A program made the position numbers and the translations under genes. Positions 42,903 through 51,641 of a DNA stretch of 64,000 nucleotides are shown piece after piece. Within the stretch, counting starts at the first letter, position 1. Every line of letters starts with the position of its first letter. The DNA comes from Mycobacterium sp. IS-1496 (lineage in GTDB: Bacteria > Actinomycetota > Actinomycetes > Mycobacteriales > Mycobacteriaceae), in assembly GCF_001499995.1 (NCBI RefSeq), contig NZ_LQIU01000056.1, positions 62,001 through 126,000 on the forward strand. The letters run 5' to 3'. The notes beneath the pieces are model-generated. The model was not told the DNA's origin, searched no databases, and worked only from the letters and a program-made list of their open reading frames with translations.

Positions 42903-43591
42903 GCGACCCGGTCACCGGATCCGACGAGGCCGCCGAACCGGACAGGCCGACCGGCGCGCAGGCGATCCTCGCCCAGATGGGCGGGGTCAGCGGCCTGATC
43001 TACTCCTCGCTGCCCATCGTCGTCTTCGTACCCGTCTCCTCCGTCGCGGGCCTGGTCCCCGCGATCGCGGCCGCGCTCGGCGTCGCGGCGCTGATCCTGG
43101 TGTGGCGTCTCGTGCGCCGGGACACCGTGCAGCCCGCCATCTCCGGGTTCATCGGCGTGGGCTTCAGCGCGCTCATCGCCTACCTGGTCGGCGAGTCCAA
43201 GGGGTACTTCCTGCTGGGGATCTGGATGTCGCTGTTCTGGGCGAGCGTCTTCGCGCTGTCGGTGGTGATCCGGCGTCCCGTCGTCGGCTACATCTGGGGC
43301 TGGATCAACGGCCACAGCGACGACTGGCGCGGAATCCGCACGGCGGTGCGGGCTTTCGACGTCGCCACGGCGACCTGGGTGGCGGTGTTCCTGTCCCGCT
43401 TCGTCGTCCAGCACCACCTCTACGACGCCGATCAGACGGGGTGGCTGGGTGTCGCGCGGATCGCGATGGGCTGGCCGTTGACCGCCCTCGCCGCCCTGGT
43501 GACCTACTTCGCGATCCGCAGCGCCCAGCGGGCCCTGCACGCCCCCGTGCCGCCGCAGGAACACCCCACCGCTGACACCCGGACCGAGTGA
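42899..43591 (+). CDS. DUF3159 membrane protein (Rv2693c-like)
   Basis: A 230-residue integral membrane protein, GTG start (MSDPVTGSDEAAEPDRPTGA). Six hydrophobic segments are visible, including LIYSSLPIVVFVPVSSVAGL, GVAALILVWRLV, YFLLGIWMSLFWASVFALSV and a C-terminal WPLTALAALVTYFAI. The family is actinobacterial and uncharacterised. Converges on ceoC with a 3-base gap. Confidence 0.88.
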   Translation: MSDPVTGSDEAAEPDRPTGAQAILAQMGGVSGLIYSSLPIVVFVPVSSVAGLVPAIAAALGVAALILVWRLVRRDTVQPAISGFIGVGFSALIAYLVGESKGYFLLGIWMSLFWASVFALSVVIRRPVVGYIWGWINGHSDDWRGIRTAVRAFDVATATWVAVFLSRFVVQHHLYDADQTGWLGVARIAMGWPLTALAALVTYFAIRSAQRALHAPVPPQEHPTADTRTE

Positions 43592-43594
43592 CCC

Positions 43595-44263
43595 TCAGCG
43601 TTGCCCCTTGTTGAGCAGCAGGCGGCTCAGCTCGTCCTCGACCTCGGCGGACGCGACGAACAGCAACTCGTCGCCGCCTTCGAGCGGTTCGTCGGCCTCA
43701 GGGACGATGACCCGCGCACCGCGAAGGATCGTGACGAGCGCCGAATCCCGGGGCAGTTCGAGGCGTTTGACGGGTTTACCGCCCCACGGCGTGTCATCGG
43801 GCAGCGTGATCTCGACGAGGTTGGCCTGCCCCTTGCGAAACTCCATGAGCCGCACCAGATCACCCACGGCGACCGCCTCCTCGACCAGTGACGCCAGCAT
43901 CCGCGGTGTCGACACCGCGACGTCGACGCCCCAGTTCTCGTCGAACAGCCACTCGTTGCGCGGGTCGTTGACCCGGGCGACCACCCGCGACACCCCGAAC
44001 TCGGTCTTGGCCAGCAGGCTCACCACCACATTGACCTTGTCGTCGCCGGTGGCGCCGATCACCACGTCGAATTCCTCGAGGTGGACCGACTCCAGCACGG
44101 AGATCTCACAGGCGTCGCCGAGCCGCCAGTGCGCGGCGGGAATGGCGTCGACGTCGATGTGGTCGGGGTTGCGTTCGAGCAGGGTCACCTCGTGGTTGCT
44201 CTCGAGGAGTTCCCTGGCGATGGACCGGCCGACGGCGCCGGCCCCGGCGATGGCGACCTTCAC
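43595..44263 (-). CDS. ceoC: TrkA-family potassium regulatory subunit CeoC
   Basis: A 222-residue cytosolic RCK protein. The N-terminal NAD-binding Rossmann motif is AGAGAVGRSIARELL, followed by LLERNPDHID and GATGDDKVNVVVSLLAK; the C-terminal TrkA_C domain ends with DELLFVASAEVEDELSRLL. Such subunits gate potassium channels or transporters in response to nucleotides. Overlaps ceoB by four bases; the pair matches Rv2691-Rv2692. Confidence 0.93.
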   Translation of the reverse strand: MKVAIAGAGAVGRSIARELLESNHEVTLLERNPDHIDVDAIPAAHWRLGDACEISVLESVHLEEFDVVIGATGDDKVNVVVSLLAKTEFGVSRVVARVNDPRNEWLFDENWGVDVAVSTPRMLASLVEEAVAVGDLVRLMEFRKGQANLVEITLPDDTPWGGKPVKRLELPRDSALVTILRGARVIVPEADEPLEGGDELLFVASAEVEDELSRLLLNKGQR

Positions 44264-44928
44264 GACTCGTCCTCACCGGGCGGAAGCGCGCTGATCGCCA
44301 TCGCCTCGGCGATGTGGCCGGCCACGGCGGCGATGTACACCTGATCGCCGGCCTGGATGACGGTCTTGGGGTCGGGCAGCACGCCGCTGCCGAAGCGGAT
44401 GAGGAACGCCACCCGGCCTCCGGTCGCCGTCTCCAGTTGCGTCACGCGGTGGCCCGCCCAATCCTCGTGCAGCGGAAGCTCGGCCACCCCGACGTTGCCC
44501 GACGGGTCGCGCCACTTGGTGGTCTCGGTCTCCCGGGTCAGCACGTTGAGCAGTCGGTCGGTGGTCCACGGCACCGTGGCGACGGTGGGAATCCCGAGGC
44601 GTTCGTACACCGCGGCGCGTTTCGCGTCGTAGATGCGGGCCACCACGCGTTCCACGCCGAACGTCTCCCGGGCGACCCGCGCCGAGATGATGTTGGAGTT
44701 GTCGCCCGAGGACACCGCGGCGAACGCGCTCGCATCCTCGATGCCGGCGCGCAACAGCACGTCCCGGTCGAAGCCCATGCCCAGCACCCGCTCGCCCGCG
44801 AACTCGGGACTGAGCCGGTGGAAGGCGGTGGGGTCCCGGTCGATGACGGCCACGTCGTGACCGATCCGCGACAGGCTGTCGGACAGGGAGGCCCCCACCC
44901 GACCGCATCCCATCACCACTACATGCAC
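44260..44928 (-). CDS. ceoB: TrkA-family potassium regulatory subunit CeoB
   Basis: A 222-residue paralogue of CeoC. Rossmann motif MGCGRVGASLSDSL, VIDRDPTAFHRL and SSGDNSNIISARVARE form the NAD domain; TrkA_C follows (VAFLIRFGSGVLPDPKTVIQ, GDQVYIAAVAGH). It shares its promoter gap (44929-45025) with the divergent KimA-like permease, so a common potassium role is likely. Confidence 0.93.
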   Translation of the reverse strand: MHVVVMGCGRVGASLSDSLSRIGHDVAVIDRDPTAFHRLSPEFAGERVLGMGFDRDVLLRAGIEDASAFAAVSSGDNSNIISARVARETFGVERVVARIYDAKRAAVYERLGIPTVATVPWTTDRLLNVLTRETETTKWRDPSGNVGVAELPLHEDWAGHRVTQLETATGGRVAFLIRFGSGVLPDPKTVIQAGDQVYIAAVAGHIAEAMAISALPPGEDES

Positions 44929-45025
44929 GTGCGGTTCCTTTCGGCTCAGCCGCTGCCAGGACAGTGGCGAAACTCCGCAACCGGAACGCTACAGCCCTGC
45001 GTCACTGGGCATACCCTTGGACCTC

Positions 45026-47023
45026 GTGTCCAAGCTTTCTACCGCGGCGCGGCGGCTGGTTCTCGGGCGGCCGTTCCGCTCCGACCGGCTGTCTCACACG
45101 CTGCTGCCCAAGCGGGTCGCGCTGCCGGTCTTCGCCTCCGACGCGCTGTCCTCGACCGCGTACGCCCCGGAGGAGATCTTCCTGGTGCTCTCGATCGCCG
45201 GGATGAGCGCGGTCACGATGGCGCCGTGGATCGGCCTCGCGGTGGCCGGCGTGATGCTCATCGTGATCGCGAGCTACCGGCAGAACGTGCACGCCTATCC
45301 GTCGGGCGGCGGTGACTACGAGGTCGTGACGACCAACCTGGGCGGCACCGCCGGGCTGACGGTGGCCAGCGCGCTGCTGGTCGACTACGTCCTGACGGTG
45401 GCGGTGTCGATGTCCTCGGCGATGTCCAACATCGGGTCGGCGGTGCCGTTCATCGCCCAGCACAAGGTGCTGTTCGCGGTGGCGGCGATCCTGTTGCTCG
45501 CGTCGATCAACCTGCGCGGCATCAGGGAATCGGGCACCGCCTTCGCGATACCGACCTACGCGTTCATGGTCGGAATCGCGATCATGCTGGCCTGGGGGCT
45601 GTTCCAGATCCACGTCCTCGACGAACCCCTGCGGGCGGAGTCGGCCGACTTCGCGGTGGCCACCGAACACGGTGACGTGCTCGGGTTCGCCCTGGTGTTC
45701 CTGGTCGCCCGGGCGTTCTCGTCCGGCTGTGCGGCGCTGACGGGTGTGGAAGCCATCAGCAATGGAGTGCCGGCGTTCCGGAAGCCCAAGTCCCGCAACG
45801 CGGCAACCACTCTGCTGCTCCTCGGGGTGATCGCGGTGACGCTGTTCATGGGCATCATCCTGTTGGCCAAGGAGACGGGCGCGAAGATCGCCGAACACCC
45901 CGCGGAGCAGTTGATCGGCGCTCCGGCAGGCTACGAGCAGAAGACACTGATCGCCCAACTCGCCGACGCCGTCTTCCACGATTTCCCCGTGGGCCTGTAC
46001 CTGATCGCGGGCGTCACCGCGCTCATCCTGGTGTTGGCCGCCAACACGGCGTTCAACGGTTTCCCGGTGCTGGGTTCGATTCTCGCTCAGGACCGTTACC
46101 TGCCCCGGCAGCTGCACACCCGCGGTGACCGGCTGGCGTTCTCCAACGGCATCCTGTTCCTGGCGCTCGCCGCCAGCGCGTTCGTCATCGCCTTCCAGGC
46201 GCAGGTGACGGCGTTGATCCAGCTCTACATCGTCGGGGTGTTCGTCTCGTTCACACTGAGCCAGATCGGCATGGTGCGGCACTGGACCAGGCTGCTGCGC
46301 ACCGAGACCGATCCGGCGGTGCGCGCCAGGATGGTCCGGTCGCGGGTCATCAACGGCATCGGGCTGACCTGCACCGGATCGGTGTTGGTCATCGTCGTGG
46401 TGACGAAGTTCGTGACCGGCGCGTGGATCGCGATCCTGGCGATGGTGGGTCTGTTCGTGCTGATGAAGTCGATCCGCAGGCATTACGACACGGTGTCGCG
46501 GGAACTCGAGGAGCAGGAGGCCGCCGAGGGCGGGGACATCGTGCTGCCCAGCCGCAACCACGCGATCATCCTGGTGTCCAAACTGCATCTGCCGACCCTG
46601 CGCGCGTTGGCGTACGCCAGGGCCACCCGACCCGACGTGCTCGAGGCCATCACCGTCAGTGTCGACGATGCGGAGACCCGCGCGCTGGTACACCAGTGGG
46701 AGGACAGCGACGTCACCGTGCCGCTGAAGGTGATCGCCTCCCCCTACCGCGAGATCACCCGCCCGGTGCTCGACTACGTCAAGCGGGTGACCAAGGAGTC
46801 GCCGCGCACGGTGGTCACCGTGTTCATCCCCGAGTACGTCGTCGGACACTGGTGGGAACAGCTGTTGCACAACCAGAGTGCGCTGCGGCTCAAGGGCAGG
46901 CTGCTGTTCATGCCCAACGTTATGGTGACGTCGGTTCCGTGGCAGCTGAGCTCGTCCGAACGGCTGAAGACCCTGCAGCCGCAGTCCGCGCCGGGAGATG
47001 CCCGAAGGGGATTCCTGGAGTGA
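45026..47023 (+). CDS. KimA-like APC-superfamily permease (Rv2690c-like), probable K+ importer
   Basis: A 665-residue transporter, GTG start (MSKLSTAARRLVLGRPFRSD). The N-terminal two thirds hold about 12 helices with APC landmarks (VFASDALSSTAYAPEEIFLV, YPSGGGDYEVV, FSSGCAALTGVEAISNGVPAF). The last ~180 residues are a soluble cytosolic domain (HAIILVSKLHLPTLRALAYA) as in KimA/YdaO potassium symporters, which c-di-AMP can inhibit. Adjacent TrkA-type CeoB/CeoC support potassium as substrate. TACCCT at 45012-45017, 8 bases before the GTG, suggests a leaderless transcript. Confidence 0.85.
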   Translation: MSKLSTAARRLVLGRPFRSDRLSHTLLPKRVALPVFASDALSSTAYAPEEIFLVLSIAGMSAVTMAPWIGLAVAGVMLIVIASYRQNVHAYPSGGGDYEVVTTNLGGTAGLTVASALLVDYVLTVAVSMSSAMSNIGSAVPFIAQHKVLFAVAAILLLASINLRGIRESGTAFAIPTYAFMVGIAIMLAWGLFQIHVLDEPLRAESADFAVATEHGDVLGFALVFLVARAFSSGCAALTGVEAISNGVPAFRKPKSRNAATTLLLLGVIAVTLFMGIILLAKETGAKIAEHPAEQLIGAPAGYEQKTLIAQLADAVFHDFPVGLYLIAGVTALILVLAANTAFNGFPVLGSILAQDRYLPRQLHTRGDRLAFSNGILFLALAASAFVIAFQAQVTALIQLYIVGVFVSFTLSQIGMVRHWTRLLRTETDPAVRARMVRSRVINGIGLTCTGSVLVIVVVTKFVTGAWIAILAMVGLFVLMKSIRRHYDTVSRELEEQEAAEGGDIVLPSRNHAIILVSKLHLPTLRALAYARATRPDVLEAITVSVDDAETRALVHQWEDSDVTVPLKVIASPYREITRPVLDYVKRVTKESPRTVVTVFIPEYVVGHWWEQLLHNQSALRLKGRLLFMPNVMVTSVPWQLSSSERLKTLQPQSAPGDARRGFLE

Positions 47024-48234
47024 GCGGATCCGACGGCGCGACAACCGAACTCGTCCTCGTGGCCGGCGCTCCCGCCAACGGCGGCAGCTGCGTCGCGCGG
47101 CACGACGGCCGGGTGGTGTTCGTCCGGCATGCCCTGCCGGGAGAGACCGTGCGGGTCCGGGTGCAGTCCGACCGCGGGTCCTACTGGCATGCCGACGTCG
47201 TCGAGGTGATGGAACCCTCGCCCGACCGGATTCCGTCGCTGTGCCCGATCGCCGGTGTCGACGGGGCCGGCTGCTGCGATCTGGCGTTCGTCACGCCGGA
47301 GGGCGCGCGACGGCTCAAAGGCACCGTGGTGGCCAACCAGCTGGCCCGGCTGGGCGGATACCAGTGGTGTGACGAGGACCAGGCGAGCGCCGAGGCGATC
47401 GGCGACGGCGCCGCGACGCAGTGGCGCACCAGGGTCCGGCTGGACACCGGCCCCGACGGCGCACCGGGGTTCCACCGGTACCACAGCGCCGAACTGGTCA
47501 CCGATCTGCGGTGCGCGCAGCTGCCGCCGGAACTTCTCGACGACGTGCACCTGCTGCGGTTCCCGCCGGGTGCGCACGTCCACGTCGCCCTCGACGACGA
47601 CGGCGCCCGCCACATCGTGGCGAGCGGGCCGCGCGCGGGACGCGGCGCGCCGACGACGGTGGTGTCGGGAACCTACGAGGCCACCCAGCGCGTGGGCGAA
47701 CGAGTGTGGCGGGTGCCGGTGACCGCGTTCTGGCAGGCCCACCGCGACGCCGCGCGCCGCTACAGCGAGCTCGTCGCGCAGTGGGCGGCATTGAGTCCCG
47801 GGCAGACGGCGTGGGATCTCTACGGTGGCGCAGGGGTTTTCGCCGCGGCGCTGGCCGGCCAGGTGGGCGACGGCGGCCGGGTGCTGACCGTGGACACGTC
47901 GCGGGCGGCGGGCCGGTCGGCGCGCGCTGCGCTGGCCGACCTGCCCCAGGTGTCGGTGGTCACCGATTCGGTGCGCCGGGCACTCGCGGCGGAGCGCGGC
48001 GCCGCCGACGTGGCGGTGCTCGATCAGCCGCGCGCGGGCGCCGGACGCGAGATCATCGACGCGGTCAGTGCCGCAGGGGTGCCGCGCATCATCCACATCG
48101 GATGTGAGGCAGCGTCTTTCGCGCGCGATGTCGGCTTGTACCTGCGCGCCGGATACACGGTCGAGGAGGTGCGGGTGTTCGACTCGTTCCCGCTCACCCA
48201 CCACGTCGAATGCGTGGCGGTGCTGACCCGGTGA
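47020..48234 (+). CDS. TrmA/RlmD-type RNA (uracil-C5) methyltransferase (Rv2689c-like)
   Basis: A 404-residue class-I SAM enzyme, GTG start overlapping the previous stop. An N-terminal TRAM domain precedes a Cys segment (CPIAGVDGAGCCDLAF) and a fourth Cys in DLRCAQL. The spacing C-x9-C-C differs from the C-x5-C-x2-C Fe-S motif of RlmD. The Rossmann domain has DLYGGAGVFAAAL, a DQPRAGAG version of the DPPRxG motif, and the catalytic-type Cys in IIHIGCEAASFARD. It probably makes m5U in rRNA or tRNA. Confidence 0.88.
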   Translation: MSGSDGATTELVLVAGAPANGGSCVARHDGRVVFVRHALPGETVRVRVQSDRGSYWHADVVEVMEPSPDRIPSLCPIAGVDGAGCCDLAFVTPEGARRLKGTVVANQLARLGGYQWCDEDQASAEAIGDGAATQWRTRVRLDTGPDGAPGFHRYHSAELVTDLRCAQLPPELLDDVHLLRFPPGAHVHVALDDDGARHIVASGPRAGRGAPTTVVSGTYEATQRVGERVWRVPVTAFWQAHRDAARRYSELVAQWAALSPGQTAWDLYGGAGVFAAALAGQVGDGGRVLTVDTSRAAGRSARAALADLPQVSVVTDSVRRALAAERGAADVAVLDQPRAGAGREIIDAVSAAGVPRIIHIGCEAASFARDVGLYLRAGYTVEEVRVFDSFPLTHHVECVAVLTR

Positions 48235-48788
48235 CCGCTCTGCGCTCGGCGTGGCTCGAGTTCGTCGGTGAGGAGACCACACCGGCGGGTACGGCGACGA
48301 TCCTCGGCGTCGCCGCGCTCGGCGGATGCCTGGCACCCCGGCTCGCCGGCGACCGGCTCGACGCGGCGAAACGCACCCTTCTGGTGGTGGCGGCCGTCGA
48401 CCTGTGGGGCGGCGCGTGGGCCAACAACACCGTGGCGTGCGCGCGCTGGTACGAGCGGCCGGGCCAGACCGACGCCGACCATCTGCGGTTCGCGCTCGCC
48501 CACGTGCATCCGCTGGTGCTGGCCTGGATCGACGGCGGCGGCCGCAGGCGGTGGCGCTGGGCCCTGGCCGACTACGGCTACCTGCTCGCGGCGACATGGG
48601 TGCTTCGGCGGGCGACGGGGTTGCGGCAGCCGCTGGGCGTGGCATTGACGGCCGCCGGGGTGGCGCTCGACGCCGGGCTGGGACCGTCGCGCACCGCACC
48701 GTGGTTCGGGCCGGTGTTCTACGCCAAGCTGCTGATGGGACACGCGTCGGCGGCGCTTTGGTCGAATGCGACGCTCGCACGACGGTGA
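48231..48788 (+). CDS. Conserved membrane protein, unknown function
   Basis: 185 residues from GTG 48231 (GTGA overlap with the methyltransferase). It has four to five hydrophobic stretches (GTATILGVAALGGCLAP, RTLLVVAAVDLWGGAWANNT, ADYGYLLAATWVLR, LGVALTAAGVALDAGLG) and a conserved-looking YAKLLMGHASAALW near the end. The His-rich midsection (FALAHVHPLVLAW) could bind metal. Not recognised. Confidence 0.72.
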   Translation: MTALRSAWLEFVGEETTPAGTATILGVAALGGCLAPRLAGDRLDAAKRTLLVVAAVDLWGGAWANNTVACARWYERPGQTDADHLRFALAHVHPLVLAWIDGGGRRRWRWALADYGYLLAATWVLRRATGLRQPLGVALTAAGVALDAGLGPSRTAPWFGPVFYAKLLMGHASAALWSNATLARR

Positions 48789-48825
48789 CGAGGTCGGGTG
48801 TGACGAGTTCGCGGCTCCGGCCGGG

Positions 48826-50070
48826 TCAGGTTCCCAGCAATCGTCGTAGCGTCCGGTGGGTTCGACGCGCCGGCGTCGCCGGATACAGATCGGTCGCCAG
48901 CGCCCGTTTCCTGCTCCGCAGTGTCGCGACCGTCTGCGCGGTGAATCCGCCCGTGCCCACGGGATCCGCAGGCAGGTCGTAGTCATCGGTGGTGTGCCAC
49001 GGGCTTCCGGCATCGACGAGGGACCGGTGCTTGACGGGGTAGTAGTCGCTGCGGCCGCACAGCGCCAGGCCGCTCGCGCCGGCCGCACCCGCCACCAGGT
49101 GGTGGTGGAAACGGGTGCTCACCCAGATCTGGCCCGATCGGGCGGGGAGTCCGCGGTTCCAGACGTCGGTGAACGGCACGAACTGCGCACCGGGAAGCAG
49201 ATGTCCGACCCGGTCGAACACCACTCGGTCCGCGCCGGGAATGCCCTCGACGAACGCCACCTCGTCGCCACGGATATCCCATCGCTCGACCAGTCGGCGC
49301 ACCGTTTCGGCGAGCCCGTCGATTCCCGCCCCGCCGGCGAAGTCGTCCATCAGATCGGACTGCATGCAGAAGACGTAGGGCCGGTCGGCGGCGGCGGACG
49401 TGCGGTCGTAGACCCCGTCGTCGCCGAGACCCAGCCAGGCGTCGTCACCCGTCTCCGACAGCGATGCCGCGCCGATGGCGTCGTGGGACGGCCGGTCGCG
49501 CACGTCGAACAACGCGAACTCCGCACACAACTGGCGCAACAGCGACAGTCGTGACGAGTCGCCGACCGGGAGCAGACCCTGTCCGGTGGCCACCGCGCGT
49601 CCCCCGGACAGTGCGACGGCGGCCGTGGCGGAGGCGAGCAGCGCGAGGTGGTGTGGCCACACGGTGTTGACGTAACCGCCGCCGACCAGATGCACCGTGT
49701 CCGCGCGGGCGAGCAGTTCGATTCCCGACGCGATCCTCGGCATCCGTCCGGGATCACCGACCACGTCGCCGGCCATCGTGACGGCCGCGTCGGTCGCGAG
49801 GTTCATGGTCTCGAAGCAGATTCGCCAGACGGTGTCGACGAAGGTGGCCCGCGGATGCCACCGCCGCAGCAGCACCGAGGCCTGCCCGGGAGTGTGGCAG
49901 TCGACCACCACGTCGGCGTCCGGGCGGTGGGTCGCCAGATGGCTGAGCCAGGCGCGCACGATGAAGTCGTCGCCGTAATTCGGATTCCCCGCGGGCGCGA
50001 CCAGATAGATGAGTTCGCCGCGCGGGGGAGCGGGCGCCGCCCCGGTGCCGGTCGACCGAACCAGACTCAT
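48826..50070 (-). CDS. Polysaccharide pyruvyl transferase family protein
   Basis: A 414-residue protein. The GT-B-like PS_pyruv_trans fold is indicated by an N-terminal YLVAPAGNPNYGDDFIVRAW, a central HLVGGGYVNTVWPHHLALLA, and a C-terminal STRFHHHLVAGAAGASGLAL followed by YYPVKHRSLVDAG. The family adds pyruvate ketals to surface glycans. No other glycan gene is adjacent, so its target is unknown. It is divergent from nhaA across an unusually symmetrical promoter region and appears to be an accessory insertion before dxs. Confidence 0.83.
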   Translation of the reverse strand: MSLVRSTGTGAAPAPPRGELIYLVAPAGNPNYGDDFIVRAWLSHLATHRPDADVVVDCHTPGQASVLLRRWHPRATFVDTVWRICFETMNLATDAAVTMAGDVVGDPGRMPRIASGIELLARADTVHLVGGGYVNTVWPHHLALLASATAAVALSGGRAVATGQGLLPVGDSSRLSLLRQLCAEFALFDVRDRPSHDAIGAASLSETGDDAWLGLGDDGVYDRTSAAADRPYVFCMQSDLMDDFAGGAGIDGLAETVRRLVERWDIRGDEVAFVEGIPGADRVVFDRVGHLLPGAQFVPFTDVWNRGLPARSGQIWVSTRFHHHLVAGAAGASGLALCGRSDYYPVKHRSLVDAGSPWHTTDDYDLPADPVGTGGFTAQTVATLRSRKRALATDLYPATPARRTHRTLRRLLGT

Positions 50071-50132
50071 GACACACCTTCCGTCGGCGAATCGACCTGC
50101 TCAACCGCATTGGGGTGAGTACGGATCGCGAT

Positions 50133-50250
50133 GCCGACCGACTTCCCGGCACTCCGCCGTCAAACCTACCGACAGCGGCCGCCCGGGGTGGGCACACGGG
50201 GGCCACAGTCGAATAGGATCGGATCCGGTGTGCCGGGAAGTCTGGTCGGC
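50133..50250. promoter_or_regulatory. Mirror-image divergent promoter/leader (118 bp inverted duplication)
   Basis: Arms GCCGACCGACTTCCCGGCAC (50133-50152) and its near-perfect inverse copy (50230-50250, one extra T) flank two outward-facing -10 elements: TAGGAT (50214-50219, toward nhaA) and TAGGTT (50168-50163, toward the pyruvyl transferase). Exactly 10 bases separate each -10 from its arm, and GGCC-N4-TCG motifs lie at matching places upstream. Both transcripts would begin with nearly the same sequence. Confidence 0.6.
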
Positions 50251-50287
50251 GGCGATGTGATGAACCTTGACCATTGGTGAGGCCGAT

Positions 50288-51613
50288 TTGACGAACAAGC
50301 CCGTCCCGCAAGCCCGACGCTCGGTGCTGTCCCGGGGATCCTGGTCGGAGACGACGCGGATCGCCGCGATCCTGCGCAAGGAGACCGTCGGCGGAGCGGT
50401 GCTGCTGGTGGCATCGGCCGTCGCTCTGGTGTGGGCCAACTCCCCGTGGGCGGAGTCCTATTTCGCGTTGCGCGACCTCGAGATCGGGGCCGAGCCGTTC
50501 GGCCTCCACCTGACCCTGACGCTGGGCACGTGGGCGGCCGACGGGCTGTTGGCGATCTTCTTCCTCGTGGTGGGTCTCGAACTCAAACGCGAGTTCGTCG
50601 CGGGCGATCTGCGCGACCCGGCCCGGGCGGCGCTGCCGATGGCCGCGGCGGTCGGCGGCATGGTGGTGCCCGCGCTGATCTTCGTGGCCGTCACGGCCCA
50701 CGTGGGCGACGGCGCCACCCGCGGTTGGGCCATCCCCACGGCCACCGACATCGCGTTCGCCGTCGCGGTGCTGGCGGTGATCTCCACCCATCTGCCCGCC
50801 GCGCTGCGCACCTTCCTGCTGACTCTCGCGGTCGTCGACGATCTGCTCGCGGTGTCCGTCATCGCAATCTTCTACACCGAGGAGATCAATCTCACAGCGC
50901 TCGGTCTGTCGCTCGTTCCGCTCGCGCTGTTCGGGTTCTGTGTGCAGCGGCGGTTCCGGGCCTGGTGGCTGCTGATGCCTCTCGGCGTGGCCACCTGGGT
51001 GCTGATGCACGAATCGGGCGTGCACGCCACCGTCGCGGGTGTCCTGCTCGGGTTCACCGTCCCGGTCGTGCGCAGCGCGGCCGCGGGCGGCCCCGATGCC
51101 GGGCCGGGGCTGGCCGAGCACTTCGAACACCGTCTGCGCCCGGTGTCGGCGGGTTTCGCGGTACCGGTGTTCGCCTTCTTCGCCGCCGGCGTCGCCCTCG
51201 GCGGGCTGAGCGGGCTGACCACGGCGTTGAGCGATCCGATCACGCTCGGGATCATCCTGGGCCTGGTGGTGGGCAAGCCCGTCGGCATCTACCTCACCAC
51301 CCGGGTGCTGACGGCGGTCACCCGCGCCAATCTCGACTCCGCGCTGCGCTGGATCGACGTCCTGGGAATTTCCATCCTGGCCGGGATCGGTTTCACGGTG
51401 TCGCTGCTCATCGGCGACCTCGCCTACGGTCTGGGGTCGGATCGTGACGATTTTGTGAAGGTGGGGGTGCTCACCGGATCCGTGGTCGCGGCGTTGCTCG
51501 CCGCGGTGCTGCTGAGGGCTCGCAACCGCCACTACCGGGCAATATACGAGCAGGAGACGCTCGATCTGGACCGTGACGGAGTGCCCGACGTGTACCAGTC
51601 TCGACGCGACTGA
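50288..51613 (+). CDS. nhaA: Na+/H+ antiporter NhaA
   Basis: A 441-residue antiporter exchanging external protons for internal sodium. Key motifs: FFLVVGLELKREFVAGDL (helix II region), IPTATDIAFAVAVLAVI (helix IV, TATDIAF) and LTLAVVDDLLAVSVIAIFY with the paired aspartates of the ion site. A C-terminal region has LGISILAGIGFTVSLLIGDLA. The start is uncertain: TTG 50288 has a GTGAGG RBS five bases before it; TTG 50267 would add seven residues. Confidence 0.92.
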   Translation: MTNKPVPQARRSVLSRGSWSETTRIAAILRKETVGGAVLLVASAVALVWANSPWAESYFALRDLEIGAEPFGLHLTLTLGTWAADGLLAIFFLVVGLELKREFVAGDLRDPARAALPMAAAVGGMVVPALIFVAVTAHVGDGATRGWAIPTATDIAFAVAVLAVISTHLPAALRTFLLTLAVVDDLLAVSVIAIFYTEEINLTALGLSLVPLALFGFCVQRRFRAWWLLMPLGVATWVLMHESGVHATVAGVLLGFTVPVVRSAAAGGPDAGPGLAEHFEHRLRPVSAGFAVPVFAFFAAGVALGGLSGLTTALSDPITLGIILGLVVGKPVGIYLTTRVLTAVTRANLDSALRWIDVLGISILAGIGFTVSLLIGDLAYGLGSDRDDFVKVGVLTGSVVAALLAAVLLRARNRHYRAIYEQETLDLDRDGVPDVYQSRRD

Positions 51614-51641
51614 CGCCGGAGGCCGTGCGTAGACTGACGGA

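Noticed and set aside
45002..47044. 680-codon open frame antisense to the KimA-like permease
   Set aside because: Rich in Arg, His, Gln and Asp with no recognisable motif, whereas the opposite strand encodes a clear transporter.
50267..50287. TTG 50267 as the nhaA start
   Set aside because: It has no ribosome-binding site at proper distance, while TTG 50288 has GTGAGG five bases upstream; left as an alternative only.
50133..50290. Known nhaA-associated riboswitch (lithium-sensing classes)
   Set aside because: I cannot match the region to either described nhaA motif, and predicted start sites leave too short a leader toward nhaA for such a structure.
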